DNA from: Elymus sibiricus
Lineage: Eukaryota; Streptophyta; Magnoliopsida; Poales; Poaceae
Assembly (NCBI GenBank): GCA_039707655.1
Contig: CM077665.1
Coordinates: 76,943,954 to 77,007,953, forward strand
Reading direction: 5' to 3'
Length of the DNA stretch: 64,000 nt
In this document: in pieces, positions 46,635 through 60,100 of the stretch
How the letters are laid out: each line of letters opens with the position of its first letter
How positions within the stretch are numbered: the stretch's first letter is position 1
Translations under genes and position numbers: made by a program
Notes under the pieces: generated by a model
Told to the model about the DNA's origin: nothing
Seen by the model: only the letters and a program-made list of their open reading frames with translations
Databases searched by the model: none

Positions 46635-47350
46635 AGCCTTTAGTCCCAAACAAGTTGGGGTAGGCTAGAGGTGAAACCCATAAGATCTCGCGACCAACTC
46701 ATGGTTCTGGCACATGGATTGAGCTTCCACGCACCCCTGTCCATGGCTTTTCCACCACACCCGGGTTCCGATGTGGCGCGTCGCTGAGAGGGTTACGCCC
46801 CAACGAAAATCTTTTGGGTTTCATCTCCATAAGAGTGGCTGAGTTTTGACGTTGGCTCGCCAAGCCTATCACAACCCTCCTCCTTTATCCGGGCTTGGGA
46901 CCGGCTATGTTGAGACAACATAGGCGGAGTTTAGAAACGTGCTTAATCAAATGAAGAATTTTGTATGTGCTTACACTTTGTGGAATGACTTGGAGAAACG
47001 ATATCCAAGTTATTCATTAAGTAATCTTGATGAAATTCTTCATAAAACTATTGCCTTCCACAAAATGACGCCTAGTGATCCCAAGTTTGATGATTGTCTA
47101 TTTGAGCTTAGAGACCTCATGCGTTCTAAAGGAGATGTCACAACTATCAACAACATCATTATAGAAGCCCTTTGCATTCATAAGCTTGAACATTGTCATG
47201 ATCACAACCCTAACGAATCTCTTGTTCTTTATGACGAGGATTTCCCACTTGATGATGACAATGTGGAACATGGCTACTATGATGAAGATGAGCTGTTCGA
47301 CATCGAGTATGAGAAGATCATGAAGAATCTAAGTCTCATGGCAAACTTCA
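46353..47350 (+). pseudogene. Element C gag, split by an insertion and internally shortened
   Basis: The start MDVSSIGSLSCRVPILDGEY is followed by the YSQWKTLMLELF motif of Copia gag (UBN2-type). A 330-bp non-LTR element with its 19-bp duplication interrupts it at 46601. It resumes at 46951 with NFVCAYTLWNDLEKRYP. The expected zinc knuckle (CX2CX4HX4C) is absent, and gag runs within about 130 codons into protease, so a large central part of gag is probably deleted. Confidence 0.8.
46602..46931 (-). mobile_element. Non-LTR retroelement copy (Au-SINE-like or LINE 3' end), minus strand
   Basis: The 330-bp insert is flanked by the 19-bp duplication TAGAAACGTGCTTAATCAA (46583-46601 and 46932-46950). 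On minus it ends ...CTTGTTTGGGACTAAAGGCT followed by (TTG)n, the 3' tail I recall for the grass Au SINE family. Long variable TSDs and a simple-repeat tail indicate target-primed reverse transcription. It is longer than the roughly 180 bp I recall for Au, so a LINE 3' end sharing this tail is possible. Confidence 0.75.
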
Positions 47351-50300
47351 AGGATTACATGTCCGGAGGAAAAGAGTGGATTCTCGATAGCGGATGTACC
47401 GATCATATGACCAGAGATAGAGAAATGTTTGAAGAGATCACACCAAACCATGGACCGCGAAGGTACGTAACGTTTGGAGACAACTCCAAGGGTAAGGTAC
47501 TTGGTCTTGGTAAGGTGGCCATATCCCATGATAGCTCTATTCAAAATGTTATGCTTGTTGAATCTCTTGGCTACAATCTTCTTTCCGTATCTAGACTTGC
47601 CGACTTTGGATTTAATGTGCTATTCACGAAAGTAGATTGCCAAGTGTTTCGTCAAGATAATCATAAAATGGTCTTTACCTGTTTCCGTAGAGGTGATCTA
47701 TACATTGTCGATTTCTCTAAGAGATCCAAACCTCGTACTTGTCTTATTACAAAATCTTCTAAAGGTTGGCTTTGGCATACGAGACTTGGACATGTTGGCA
47801 TGCGCAATCTAGACAAGCTTATCAAAGGTGAACATATACTTGGTGTTAAAGATGTTATCTTTGACAAAGATAGACTTTGTAGTGCTTGTCAAGCTGGAAA
47901 GCAAGTAGGTGGAAGTCATCCCGTTAAGAATATCATGACTACTAGGAGACCACTCGAGTTACTTCACATGGATCTTTTTGGTCCCAATGCTTACAAGAGT
48001 CTCGGTGGAAATTCCTATGGTCTAGTTATAGTTGATGATTTTTCCAGATTTACGTGGGTATTCTTTCTTCATGATAAGTCGCGGGTTCAAAAGATCTTCA
48101 AGAACTTCGCTCGCAAAGCGCAAAATCAGTTTGAAGTGAAGATCAAGAAGGTTCGGAGCGATAACGGATCGGAGTTCAAGAACACCCATGTGGATACCTT
48201 TCTTGACGAAGAAGGTGTCTCACATGAGTTCTCGGCTACGTACACACCTCAACAAACTGGAGTTGTTGAGAGGAAGAACCGGACGCTTATTGAGATGGCA
48301 AGAACGATGCTTGATGAATACAAGACGCCAAGACACTTTTGCGCAGAAGCCGTGGAAACAACATGTCATGCCACAAACCGACTTTACATACACAAGCTTC
48401 CCGGTAAAATGGCATACGAGCTACTCACCGGTAACAAACCCCAAGTTGGATACTTTCGGGTATTCGGCTCAAAGTGCTACATTCTTGATAAGCATCGTCG
48501 TACTAAATTTGCTCCTAAATCTCATGAAGGATTCCTACTTGGTTACGGATCGAACTCTCACACTTACCGTGTCTACAACAACTTCACTCGAAAAGTTGAA
48601 GAGACGGTAGATGTGAAGTTTGATGAATCTAATGGTTCGCAAGTCGAACAATTGCCAAATGATGTAGGTGATAAGGACCCTTCGGAAGCTATCCAAGACC
48701 TGTCCATCGGCAAGATTCGTCCCGTGGAGGTGAAGGAAAGTACTTCATCAACTCAAGTGGAAGCCCCCACTTCACGTCAAGGTGAACCACAACATGACAT
48801 GGAGGCATCCACAAGCGGTACACGACAAGATGATGAAGAGGAGGAAGTGCATCATGAAGATCCACCACAACCTCCTTCACCACCACCTCAAGGGAATGAC
48901 ACCTTCAACAACAACGAAGATGAAGGAGATGATGATGAAGAAGAAGCTCCACCATCCAACAATCGGTAGCTGACCCGAGTTCGAGCACAAGTGACCAAGA
49001 ACCATCCCCTAAACCAAATCTTTGGTGACATACAAACAGGGAGAATCACTCGCTCGAAAACTCGCCTAGCTATCTTTTGTGAGCATTATTCTTTCATCTC
49101 TAGCATTGAGCCTTTGAAGGTGGAACAAGCTCTTGAAGACATGGATTGGGTGAACGCGATGCATGAAGAGCTTCACAACTTCAAGAGGAACGAAGTATGG
49201 ACACTCGTGGAAAAGCCCAAGGATGAGCAAAACATCATCGGAACAAAATGGGTGTTTCGGAACAAGCAAGACGAAGACGGTCAAGTCGTACGGAACAAGG
49301 CTCGTCTCGTAGCTCAAGGATATACGCAAGTCGAAGGTATGGACTACGGTGAGACCTACGCCCCCGTCGCTAGACTTGAAGCTATTCGCATTCTTCTTGC
49401 TTATGCTAATCACCATGATATCACGCTTTACCAAATGGACATTAAAAGTGCCTTTTTAAATGGTGAGATTGAGGAAGAAGTTTATGTTAAGGAACCACCT
49501 GGTTTTGTGAATCCTAAGAAACCTAATCATGTTTAGCACTTTATGGTCTTAAGCAAGCCCCTCGTGCTTGGTACAAATTCTTAACGAAGTTTCTCATTGA
49601 AAAAGGTTTTGAAATTGGTAAAATTGACGCAACCCTATTCACTAAGAGAGTTAATGGTGAATTATTTGTGTGCCAAATCTATGTGGATGATATTATCTTT
49701 GGATCTACTAACCCACAATTTAGTGAAAGATTTGTAAGGTTGATGTCCGAGAAGTATGAGATGTCCATGATGTGTGAGCTGAAATTCTTTCTTGGTTTGC
49801 AAATCAAGCAAACTAGAGAAGGAACTTTCATCTCTCAAACTAAGTATACCAAGGACTTGATCAAGAAGTTCAACATGCAAGAGTGCAAAGGTATGAAAAC
49901 TCCCATGCCTACTAGTGGACATGTTGATCTTACCAAGGAGGATGAACCGGTTGATCAAAAAGTTTATCGATCTATGATTGGTTCATTGCTATATCTATGT
50001 GCCTCTCGTCCCGATATTATGCTTAGTGTTTGCATGTGTGCTAGATATTAAGCTGCACCTAAAGAGTGTCATCTTTTGGCCATGAAACGTATTGTGAGAT
50101 ATTTGATACAAACACCAAACTTTGGCATTTGGTATCCCAAGGGATCTTCCTTTAACCTTGTTGGCTATTCCGATTCGGACTATGCCGGTGACAAGGTTGA
50201 TAGAAAATCCACCTCGGGTACTTGTCAATTTTTGGGTAGATCTCTTGTGTCTTGGTCCTTCAAGAAACAAAACTCGGTATATCTATCCACTGCCGAAGCT

Positions 50301-50591
50301 GAGTATATTGCTGCAGGATCTTGTTGTACACAATGACTATGGATGACACAAACGCTTAAGGATTATGGAATCCATGTTAGAAATGTTCCATTACTTTGTG
50401 TCAATGAAAGTGCTATTAAAATTGGTCATAATCCTGTGCAACATTCTCGAACTAAACATATTCAAGTTAGACATCATTTCATTCGTGATCATGTTGCCAA
50501 AGGAGATATTGATCTTAAGCATGTTCGCACTAACAAGCAATTGGCCGATTCTTTACTAAGCCTCTTGATGAGAAAACATTTTGTTACTTGA
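47351..50591 (+). pseudogene. Element C pol: protease, integrase, reverse transcriptase, RNase H
   Basis: In order: protease (WILDSGCTDHM, 47379), GAG-pre-integrase (LWHTRLGHVGMRNL with CSAC), integrase (HMDLFGPN, RSDNGSEF, GVVERKNR as the D,D35E triad), a Glu/Asp/Pro-rich hinge, reverse transcriptase ([27 protein letters not shown]) and RNase H (YSDSDYAGD, STAEAEYIAA, KHIQVRHHFIRDH). Breaks are a TAG at 48967, a small deletion with frameshift near 49535 before ALYGLKQAPRAWY, a TAA at 50049 and a TGA at 50334. Integrase and most of RT remain readable. The order INT before RT confirms Copia. Confidence 0.92.
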
Positions 50592-52637
50592 GGAGTGAGC
50601 TGAACATCATTGATGCTTCAAACTTGAGCTAGACTCACTCGGATGCATGCAAGGGCATGAGCCTTCTTGATATTTCCATGTACTCTTAACATGTTATCTT
50701 ATGCCATGGAATTCTATGCTCCCTTGTATCGCATCTAACCTTTTGTAGGTACTTGGATGATTCTTCATTCCACAAGATTTCCATCAACTTCAATCATAAG
50801 CAATCTTGTCATGACCAAGTATCCACAAGCTCTCTTGATGATGGAAGGAAGAAGACAACAAATACATATCCTTGACACATATTTGTATTTCACAATTGGT
50901 ATCGTGTCATATCATATTCTTCCTTGCATGACTAACCTATGTAGGTGACAAGTGAACTAAAACGAGAAGGATTGCTCCCAACTCAAGATGATCTTTATCA
51001 ACCTCGAGCATCCTCAACAAGTTCACCTACAAGCGACGTCATCAACATCACTCAAAGGTATGTACTCATATCCTTGAAAAAGCTTTACTCCAAGTCATGA
51101 GATAAAGCAACTCAAGTGATATGAAGACATTAAAGCGCTTAATCAAAAAATGGTAACCCCATTTTGAGCTTAACGATGAGTATGACCTATGATCAAGTAT
51201 TCTTGCTTGGCTCCTAAGTCAATATACTCTAATATAGGTGACCTAGTCACCGCCCATCATCTAGTTAAGTATTTTGGATGGTTCATTCTTTATTTTTGCA
51301 AGATTTCCTGGAACCACTCAAATCTTCTCTAGTTGATATTCCCTTGTAAATTCTTTTACAATTCTCTTGAAAATTTCTTTTGACTGTGCCAATAACAAAG
51401 TTTGAGAAATTTCGCCTTCAAAATCCCTTTGCCAAGTTTCTATTTTAGCCTCGGAGCCGCCGATACAAATAACTCGGTTCTACCGAATTAGCAGATGAGC
51501 TACACCACAAAATCTAGGTACCACCGATTTATCTGTCTCGGAGTCACCGATTTGTTTTTCTTTTCTTATTTGTGTTCGCTGTTGCAAATTTAAGTTTCTT
51601 CTGTGATCTTACAAGTGATGATTCTGTTACTTCGATGATCCCTTCTTATATAAAAAAAAACCTTAGGGGGAGAAATTCTTTTTCAAGGATCCCTAACTCT
51701 AAGGAGGAGAAGTTTTACAAGCTCTCAGATCAGCCACAGGGAGAGAAATTATTTTCCATGATTCCCTCAGTTTTTTCATGTTCAATATGATTCTTATTTC
51801 AATGAACCCTACATTCAATGACCCTTGTTTTCGAGGATCCCTTCTTAATCAATGATCCCTGTATCTGACCCAGTGTATGACCTTTTTGGAAATTAATACC
51901 AAAGGGGGAGAAATACCAAAGCTTCAATGCTAAAGGGGGAGATACATACTTATGCAAAGGGGGAGATATAATCAAGGGGGAGAATATCAAAGCTTACACT
52001 TATATAGACAAGGTGAGAATACCAAAGTAGGGGGAGAAAAATATGTTCGGGAGAAAATATGTTTATTTCACTTGTCTACTCATGTTAGACTTTTCTCACC
52101 CTATCCAATCCCAATATCTACATGCTAAGATTCAGGGGGAGAGGATGATCTACTAGTTTCATGTCTAAGGGGAGAAAGTTCTAAAATGATCTTGGAGACA
52201 TATCAATCTTAAGGAATACTATCTTCTATATGTTCTCCATATATTGGTACTATTGAGTTCTATTGCTTTTGATTGGTAGAATACTCTTGTGTTTCCTAAC
52301 ATTGTTTTCTCAAGTGTATTTCTACTACTAGAATGCTCAAGAACTCAGGGTAAGTATATGCATCATACCCTTGATCAAGATGATCTCTTGCTTCTTGCAC
52401 ATATTTTTTGCAAGAGTGAAGTCTTGAACAAGGATACATCTCATTCAAATACATTTGATGCATATATCCAAGATACACATGACTCCTTATATCCCTTCCA
52501 CTATATGTGTGTCCATGCATTCCAAAGCAACTATCCTTTAAAGGAATCACACATTTAGGGGGAGCAAATCTAAGTCATGTGTCTCTCAAAGTCTTCATTA
52601 TATCCAAAGCTTTGATTGTATGTTGTCATCAATTACC
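50592..52637 (+). other. Element C tail between pol and PPT
   Basis: No sustained frame. Four dyad-like sites occur at 51449-51553 (one exact CGGTTCTACCG). About a dozen purine tracts resembling the PPT (AGGGGGAGAAA type) lie between 51660 and 52570. SIRE relatives sometimes carry an env-like ORF here; none is visible. Confidence 0.65.
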
Positions 52638-52651
52638 AAAAAGGGGGAGAT
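52638..52651 (+). other. Element C polypurine tract
   Basis: AAAAAGGGGGAGAT lies directly before the 3' LTR. Confidence 0.85.
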
Positions 52652-53995
52652 TGAAAGCACAACATGCTCCCTTGGTGGTTTTGATAATTCATGACAACAT
52701 ACATTGTCTCTTGGACTAATACTTTTACCTAGTGTATTTCAGATAAAGTCCACAGAGAGGGCTGGCAAAAGGATTGTGGAGATTGTGGAAATACCCCAAG
52801 ATGCAAGGAAATGGATTGACAAAGCTTCAAGCAAGAGGACTCTACATTTTACTTTGTGAGAAATCACTTTGAGTCCATAGGAAAGCCAATACTATTAAAA
52901 GGGGGTAAGGTACTGTTGGTGAACAATATGCTCATACGTGCACAAGTGATAGTCACCAAAAACACCCACAAGCTCTTCCACAAAAGTCTGTCCAAAGTCA
53001 AATATCCAAAATTGGTGCAACCAACACTTTCCACTTGGTGCCACCGATTCCCATACTCAGACAGACCTAAGCCAAACCCTAGCCTTTCGGTGCAACAGAT
53101 TCTGCTTCGGTGCCACCGAGTTTAGGTTGCCAACTTTCTGTTACGCAAATTCACAATATCGGTCCCACCGAGATTGTTGGATCGGCGTCACCGAGATTGG
53201 GCAATCTGACCGTTGGTCACCTTATCGGTGAAACCGAGTTTCCTATATCAGTCTCACCGAGATTCAAAAGTTGCCACCTTTTGGTCACTTCGGTACCACC
53301 GAGATTAACACATCGGTGTCACCGAGTTGGTCATTTTGTGTGTAACGGTTGGATTTTTGGGGATGCCTATATATACCCCGTCACCACCACCCACTCGAGA
53401 AAGAAGCACTCAGAAATATTCCATACTTGCCCCATCCAGTTTTCTGAGAGAGAGCCACCTACCCTTGTGTTGAGGTCAAGATCATCCACTCCAACCATAT
53501 GGATCTTGATTTCTAGCCTCCCCAAGTTGCTTTCCACCAATCCCATCTCTTCCACCAAGCCAAATCTATGAGAGAGTGATTGTGTGTTGAGGAGTCTATC
53601 ATCTTGAAGCACAAGAGCAAGGAGTTCATCGTCATTGCCGAGCCTATTACCTTTTGGAGGGTGGTGCCTCCTAGATTGGTTAGGTGTCGCTTGGGAGCCT
53701 CCTACTTCGTGTTGTGGAGTTGAACCAAGAAGTTTGTACGGGCAAGGAGATCGCCTACTTTGTGAAGATCTACCCATAGTGAGGCTAGTCCTTCGTGGAC
53801 GGAAGCCGTTATCGAATAGTCAAGGTTGCTACTTCATGGACCCTTATGGGTGGAGCCCTCCGTGGACTCTCGCAACCATTACCCTCCGTGGGTTGAAGAC
53901 TCCATAAACGTGGACGTACGATAGCACCACCTATCGGAACCACGGGAAAAATCTTTGCGTCTCCAATTGCGTTTGATCTTCCTATCTCTACTCTT
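52652..53995 (+). repeat. Element C 3' LTR, first part
   Basis: These 1344 bp are homologous to 44763 onward, interrupted by element B at the CTCTT target (53991-53995). Confidence 0.93.
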
Positions 53996-55857
53996 TGTTG
54001 GAAATATGCCCTAGAGGCAATAATAAATTGGTTATTATTATATTTCCTTGTTCATGATAATCGTTTATTATCCATGCTATAATTGTATTGATTGGAAACT
54101 CAAATACATGTGTGGGTACATAGACAACACTGTGTCCCTAGTAAGCCTCTAGTTGACTAGCTTGTTGATCAAAGATGGTTAAGGTTTCCTAGCCATGGAC
54201 ATGAGATGTCATTTGATAACGGGATCACATCATTAGGAGAATGATGTGATGGACAAGACCCAAACTGTAAACGTAGCATTTGATCGTGTCAGTTTATTGC
54301 TATTGTTTTCTGCATGTCAAGTATCTGTTCCTTTGACCATGAGATCATGCAACTCACTGACACCGGAGGAATACCTTGTGTGTATCAAACGTCACAACGT
54401 AACTGGGTGACTATAAAGGTGCTCTACAGGTATCTCCGAGGGTGTCTGTTGGGTTGGCATGGATCAAGACTGGGATTTGTTACTCCGTATGACGGAGAGG
54501 TATCTCAGGGCCCACTCGGTAATACAACATCACAATGAGCCTTGCAAGCAATGTGACTAAAGTGTTAGCCACGAGATCTTGTATTACGGAACGAGTAAAG
54601 AGGCTTGCCGGTAACGAGATTGAACTAGGTATAGTGATACCGACGATCGAATCTCGGGCAAGTAACATACCGAAGAACAAAGGGAACAGCATACGGGATT
54701 AACTGAATCCTTGACATAGAGGTTCGACCGATAAAGATCTTCGTAGAATATGTAGGAGCCAATATGGGCATCCAGGTCCCGCTATTGGTTATTGGCCGTA
54801 GAGGTGTCTCGGTCATGTCTACATAGTTCTCGAACCCGCAGGGTCTACACACTTAACGTTTGGTGACGATTAGTATAATTGAGTTATTATGTTGGTGACC
54901 GAAAGTTGTTCGGAGTCCCGGATAAGATCCCGGACATGACGAGGATCTCCGGAATAGTCCGGAGGTAAAGATTGATATATGTGATAATAGTGTTTTGATC
55001 TCTGGAAGGGTTCCGGAGTTCACCGGAAGGGATTCCGGATGTTTACCGAAGTGTTCGGGTGCAGCAACACTTTATATGAGCCAAAGGGATAAAGCCCACA
55101 AGGTATTGGAAAGTGCAAAAGTAGTTTTGCTGCCGCGTAAGCGGTACTACCGCTTGGTGAAGCGGTACTACCGCCGGAGCGGTACTACCGCTTGTGTGAA
55201 GCGGTACTACCGCCCAAGCGGTACTACCGCTTGTGTGAAGCGGTACTACCGCTTGTGCGCGGCTGTGCACGGTTCGGCAGGGATCCGAGTTGGACTCTTT
55301 CCCTGCGGGCCAAACCGACCTTGTGCGGGCAAAACCGACCCGGAGGAGGCTTTTACTCCAAGTTTAGACCCCAAGGCTCAACATATAAATAGAGGGGCAG
55401 GGCTAGCACACGGGACACATCAGGATTTCCCAAGCCGTGTGCCGGCAACCCTAGCCCTCTAGTTCCTCCGTCATAATCTCCGTAGTGCTTGGCGAAGCCC
55501 TGCAGAGATTGTTCCTCACCACCATCACCACGCCGTCGTGCTGCTGGAACTCAACCACTACTTCACCATCGCTCGCTGGATCGAGGAGGTGAAGGCGTCA
55601 TCAAGCCGTACGTGTGTTGAACGCGGAGGTGCCGTCCGTTCGGCACTAGATCGGAAGGATCATGATTGGATCGCGGGACGCTCGGCGATTTGGATCGCGA
55701 AGACGTTCGACTACATCAACCGCGTTTATTAACGCTTCCGCTTAGCGATCTACAAGGGTATGTAGATTCACTCTCCCTCTCGTAGATGCTCATCACCATG
55801 GATAGATCTTATGTGTGCGTAGGAAAATTTTTGTTTCCCATGCAACGTTCCCCAACA
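53996..55857 (+). repeat. Element B 5' LTR
   Basis: This 1862-bp LTR has the same layout as A's: palindrome array at 55139-55254 and TATAAATA at 55384-55391. One array spacer differs from A (CCGGAG versus CCCGAG). Confidence 0.96.
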
Positions 55858-55858
55858 G

Positions 55859-57133
55859 TGGCATCTTGAGCCAGGTCTATGCGTAGATGAGATCTCGAGT
55901 AGAACACAAACGAGTTGTGGGCGTGGGTGTATACATATTGCTTGCCGTTACTAGTTGATACTTGATTCAGCGGCATTGTGAGATGAAGCGGCCCGGACCG
56001 ACATTACGCGTACGCTTACGCGAGACTGGTTTTACCGCTGCGTGCACTTGTTGCATAAAGGTGACTGGCGGGTGTCTGTCTCTCTCACTTTAGTTGAATC
56101 GGTTCAATGAAGAGGGTTCTTTTAGAAGATCAAAAAGCAATCACTACACCACGTTGTGGTTTTGCGTAGGTAAGAACGGTTCTTGCAAACCCGTAGCAGC
56201 CACGTAAAATTTGCAACAACAATTAGAGGACGTCTAACTTGTTTTTGCAGGGTATGTTGTGATGTGATATGGCCAATTACATGATGAGATATATGTGATG
56301 TATGAGATGATCATGTTTTGTATAGAATATCACGACTTGCATGTCGATGAGTACGGCAACTGGCAGGAGCCATAGAGTTGTCTTTAATTATTGTATGACC
56401 TGCGTGTCAATCATTAAGCGCTATGTAATGCTTTACTTTATCGCTAAACGTTAGCTATAGTCGTGGAAGCAACAGTCGGCGCGACAACCTTATGGCGACA
56501 CGTTGATGGAGATCAAGATGATGGAGATCATGGTGTCATGCCGGTGACGATGGAGATCATGCCGGTGCTTTGGAGATGGAGATCAAAAGCACAAGTTCAT
56601 GGCCATATCATGTCACTTATGATTTGCATGTGATGTTAATCCTTTTATGCATCTTATTTTGCTTAGGACGACGGTAGCATTATAAGGTGATCCCTCACTT
56701 AAATTTCAAGATAAATTGTGTTCTCCCCAAGTGTGCACCGTTGCGAAAGTTCGTCGTTTCGAGACACGCCGTGATGATCGGGTGTGATAGACTCTACGTT
56801 CGCATACAACGGGTGTAAGCCATGTTACACGTGCGGAACACTCGGGTTAAACTTGACGAGCCTAGCATGTACAGACATGGCCTCGGAACACAAGAGACCG
56901 AAAGGTCGAACATGAGTCATATAGTAGATATGATCAACATGAAGATGTTCACCATTGAAACCACCTCAACTCACGTGATGATCGGACTTGAGTTGGTGGA
57001 TTTGGATCATGTTACACTCGAATGATCGGAGGGATGTCAATTTGAGTGGGAGTTTTTAAGTAATATGATTAACTAAACTCATTATCTAAGAACAATAGTC
57101 TAAGTTGTCTTTGCAATATTTATGTTGTAGATC
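55859..57133 (+). other. Element B primer-binding site and leader
   Basis: The PBS TGGCATCTTGAGC (55859-55871) is followed by about 1.26 kb of untranslated leader, closely matching element A apart from a variable patch near 56020-56050. Confidence 0.78.
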
Positions 57134-60100
57134 ATGGCTCGCGCAGTAGCACCCCTGAATTTTAATGCGTTCCTAGAGAAAGCTAAGTTGAAAGATGATG
57201 GAAGTAACTTTGTGGACTGGGCCCGTAATCTAAGGATTATCCTTACGGCTTCCCAGAAGGCTTATGTCCTTGATGCACCGCTTGGTGATCCACCCACTCC
57301 AGTTGAGTCTCTAGACGTTGTGAACGCCTGGCAGGCTCGTTCTGATGATTACTCAATAGTTCAATGTGCAATGTTGTATGGCTTAGAACCGGGACTTCAA
57401 AGACGTTTTGAACGTCATGGAGCATATGAGATGTTCCAGGAGTTGAAGTTTATCTTTCAGAAGAATGCCCGGATCGAGAGATATGAGATCTCCGATAAGT
57501 TCTATGCTTGCAAGATGGAGGAGAACGGGTCTATCAGTGATCACGTGCTCAGAATGTCTGGGTACTCCACCCGTCTGGCTGAGTTAGGGATGCCCCTTCC
57601 GCCAGAGGCTATCACTGACAGAGTTCTTCAATCATTGCCACCTAGCTACAAGAGCTTCGTGTTGAACTATAACATGCACGGGATGAACAAGTCAGTCGCC
57701 GAGCTGTTTGCGATGCTGAAAGCCGCTGAGTCTGAAATTCAGAAGGAGCATCAAGTGTTGATGGTCAATAAAACCACTAGTTTCAAGAAAAATGGCAAGG
57801 GTAAGAAGGGTAACTCCAAGAAGAGTGGCAAAGCAGTTGCTCCTCTCGTGAAGAAACCCAAGGCTGGACCCAAACCAGAAACTGTGTGTTTTCATTGCAA
57901 GGGAACTGGACACTGGAAGCGGAATTGCCCCAAGTATTTGGCTGACAAGAAGGCGGCCAACAACAAACAAGGTATATATGATATACATGTTATTGATGTG
58001 TACCTTACCAACTCTCGTTGTAGTGCCTGGGTATTTGATACCGGTGCGGTTGCTCATATTTGCAACTCAAAACAGGAACTGCGGAATAGACGGAGGCTGG
58101 CAAAGGACGAAGTGACGATGCGCGTGGGAAATGGTTCCAAGGTTGATGTGATCGCCGTTGGCACGCTCGCTCTTCGATTACCGTCGGGATTAGTGATGAA
58201 CCTAAATAAGTGTTATTTGGTGCCTGCGTTAAGCATGAACATTATATCTGGATCTTGTTTATTGCGAGACGGTTACTCATTTAAATCAGAGAATAATGGT
58301 TGTTCTATTTATATGAGTAATATCTTTTATGGTCATGCACCCGATGTGAGGGGTTTATTCTTATTGAATCTCGATAGTAATGATACACATGTTCATAACA
58401 TTGATGCCAAAAGATGTAGAATTGATAATGATAATACCACTTTCTTGTGGCACTGCCGTTTAGGTCATATTGGCGTAAAACGCATGAGGAAGCTCCATGC
58501 TGATGGACTTTTGGAGTCACTTGATTTTGAATCACTTGACACATGTGAGCCATGCCTCATGGGCAAGATGACTAAAACGCCGTTCTCTGGAATAATGGAA
58601 CGGGCAAGTGACTTATTGGAAATCATACATACTGATGTGTGCGGTCCGATGAGTATTGAGGCGCGCGGTGGTTATCGTTACTTTCTCACCTTCACTGATG
58701 ACTTAAGTAGATATGGGTATATTTACTTAATGAAACACAAGTCTGAAACATTTGAAAAGTTCAAACAATTTCAGAGTGAAGTTGAGAATCATCGTAACAA
58801 GAAGATTAAATTCCTACGATCTGATCGAGGAGGAGAATATCTGAGTTATGAGTTTGGCAGTCACTTAAGACAGTGTGGAATTGTTTCACAATTGACACCG
58901 CCTGGAACACCACAGCGTAATGGTGTGTCCGAACGTCGTAATCGAACTTTATTGGATATGGTGCGATCTATGATGTCTCTTGCCGATTTGCCACTATCGT
59001 TTTGGGGTTATGCATTAGAGACAGCTGCATTCACTTTAAATAGGGCACCATCGAAATCCGTTGAGACGACGCCATATGAACTTTGGTTTGGCAAGAAGCC
59101 AAAGCTGTCGTTTCTTAAAGTTTGGGGATGTGATGCTTATGTCAAAAAGCTTCAGCCTGAAAAGCTGGAACCCAAAGCGGAGAAATGCGTCTTCATAGGA
59201 TACCCAAAAGAGACAGTTGGGTATACCTTCTACCTCAGATCCGAAGGCAAAGTGTTTGTCGCTAAAAACGGAACATTTCTTGAGAAAGAGTTTCTCTCGA
59301 AAGAATTGGGTGGGAGGAAGATAGAACTTGATGAGGTTATTGAACCTTTACTTCAACCTAAGAGTAGCGCAACGCAGAAAGTTGTTTCTGTCGAGCCTAC
59401 ATTAGCTGAAGAGGAAGTTAATGATGATGATCATGAAGCTTTGGATCAAGTTGCTATCGAACCTCGTAGGTCGACAAGGACGCGTACTGCTCCTGAGTGG
59501 TACGGCAACCCTGTCTTAGAGGTCATGTTGTTAAACAACGATGAACCTACGAGCTATGGAGAAGCGATGATGGGCCCGGATTCCGAGAAGTGGTTAGAGG
59601 CCATGAAATCCGAGATGGGATCCATGTATGAAAACAAAGTATGGACTTTGGAAGTATTACCTGAAGGGCGTAAGGCCATTCAGAACAAATGGATCTTTAA
59701 GAGGAAGACGGACGCGGACGGTAATGTCACCGTCTATAAAGCTCGACTTGTGGCAAAGGGTTTTTCACAAGTTCAAGGAGTTGACTACGATGAGACCTTC
59801 TCACCCGTAGCGATGCTTAAGTCCGTCAGAATCATGTTAGCAATAGCTGCCTTTTTCGATTATGAAATTTGGCAGATGGATGTCAAAACAGCGTTCCTTA
59901 ACGGTTACCTTAAGGAAGAGTTGTATATGATGCAACCAGAAGGTTTTGTCGATCCAGAGAATGCTGACAAAGTTTGCAAACTCCAGCGATCCATTTATGG
60001 ACTGGTGCAAGCATCTCGGAGTTGGAATCTTCGTTTTGATGAGGTGATCAAAGCGTTCGAGTTTATACAAGTTTACGGAGAAGCTTGTATTTACAAGAAA

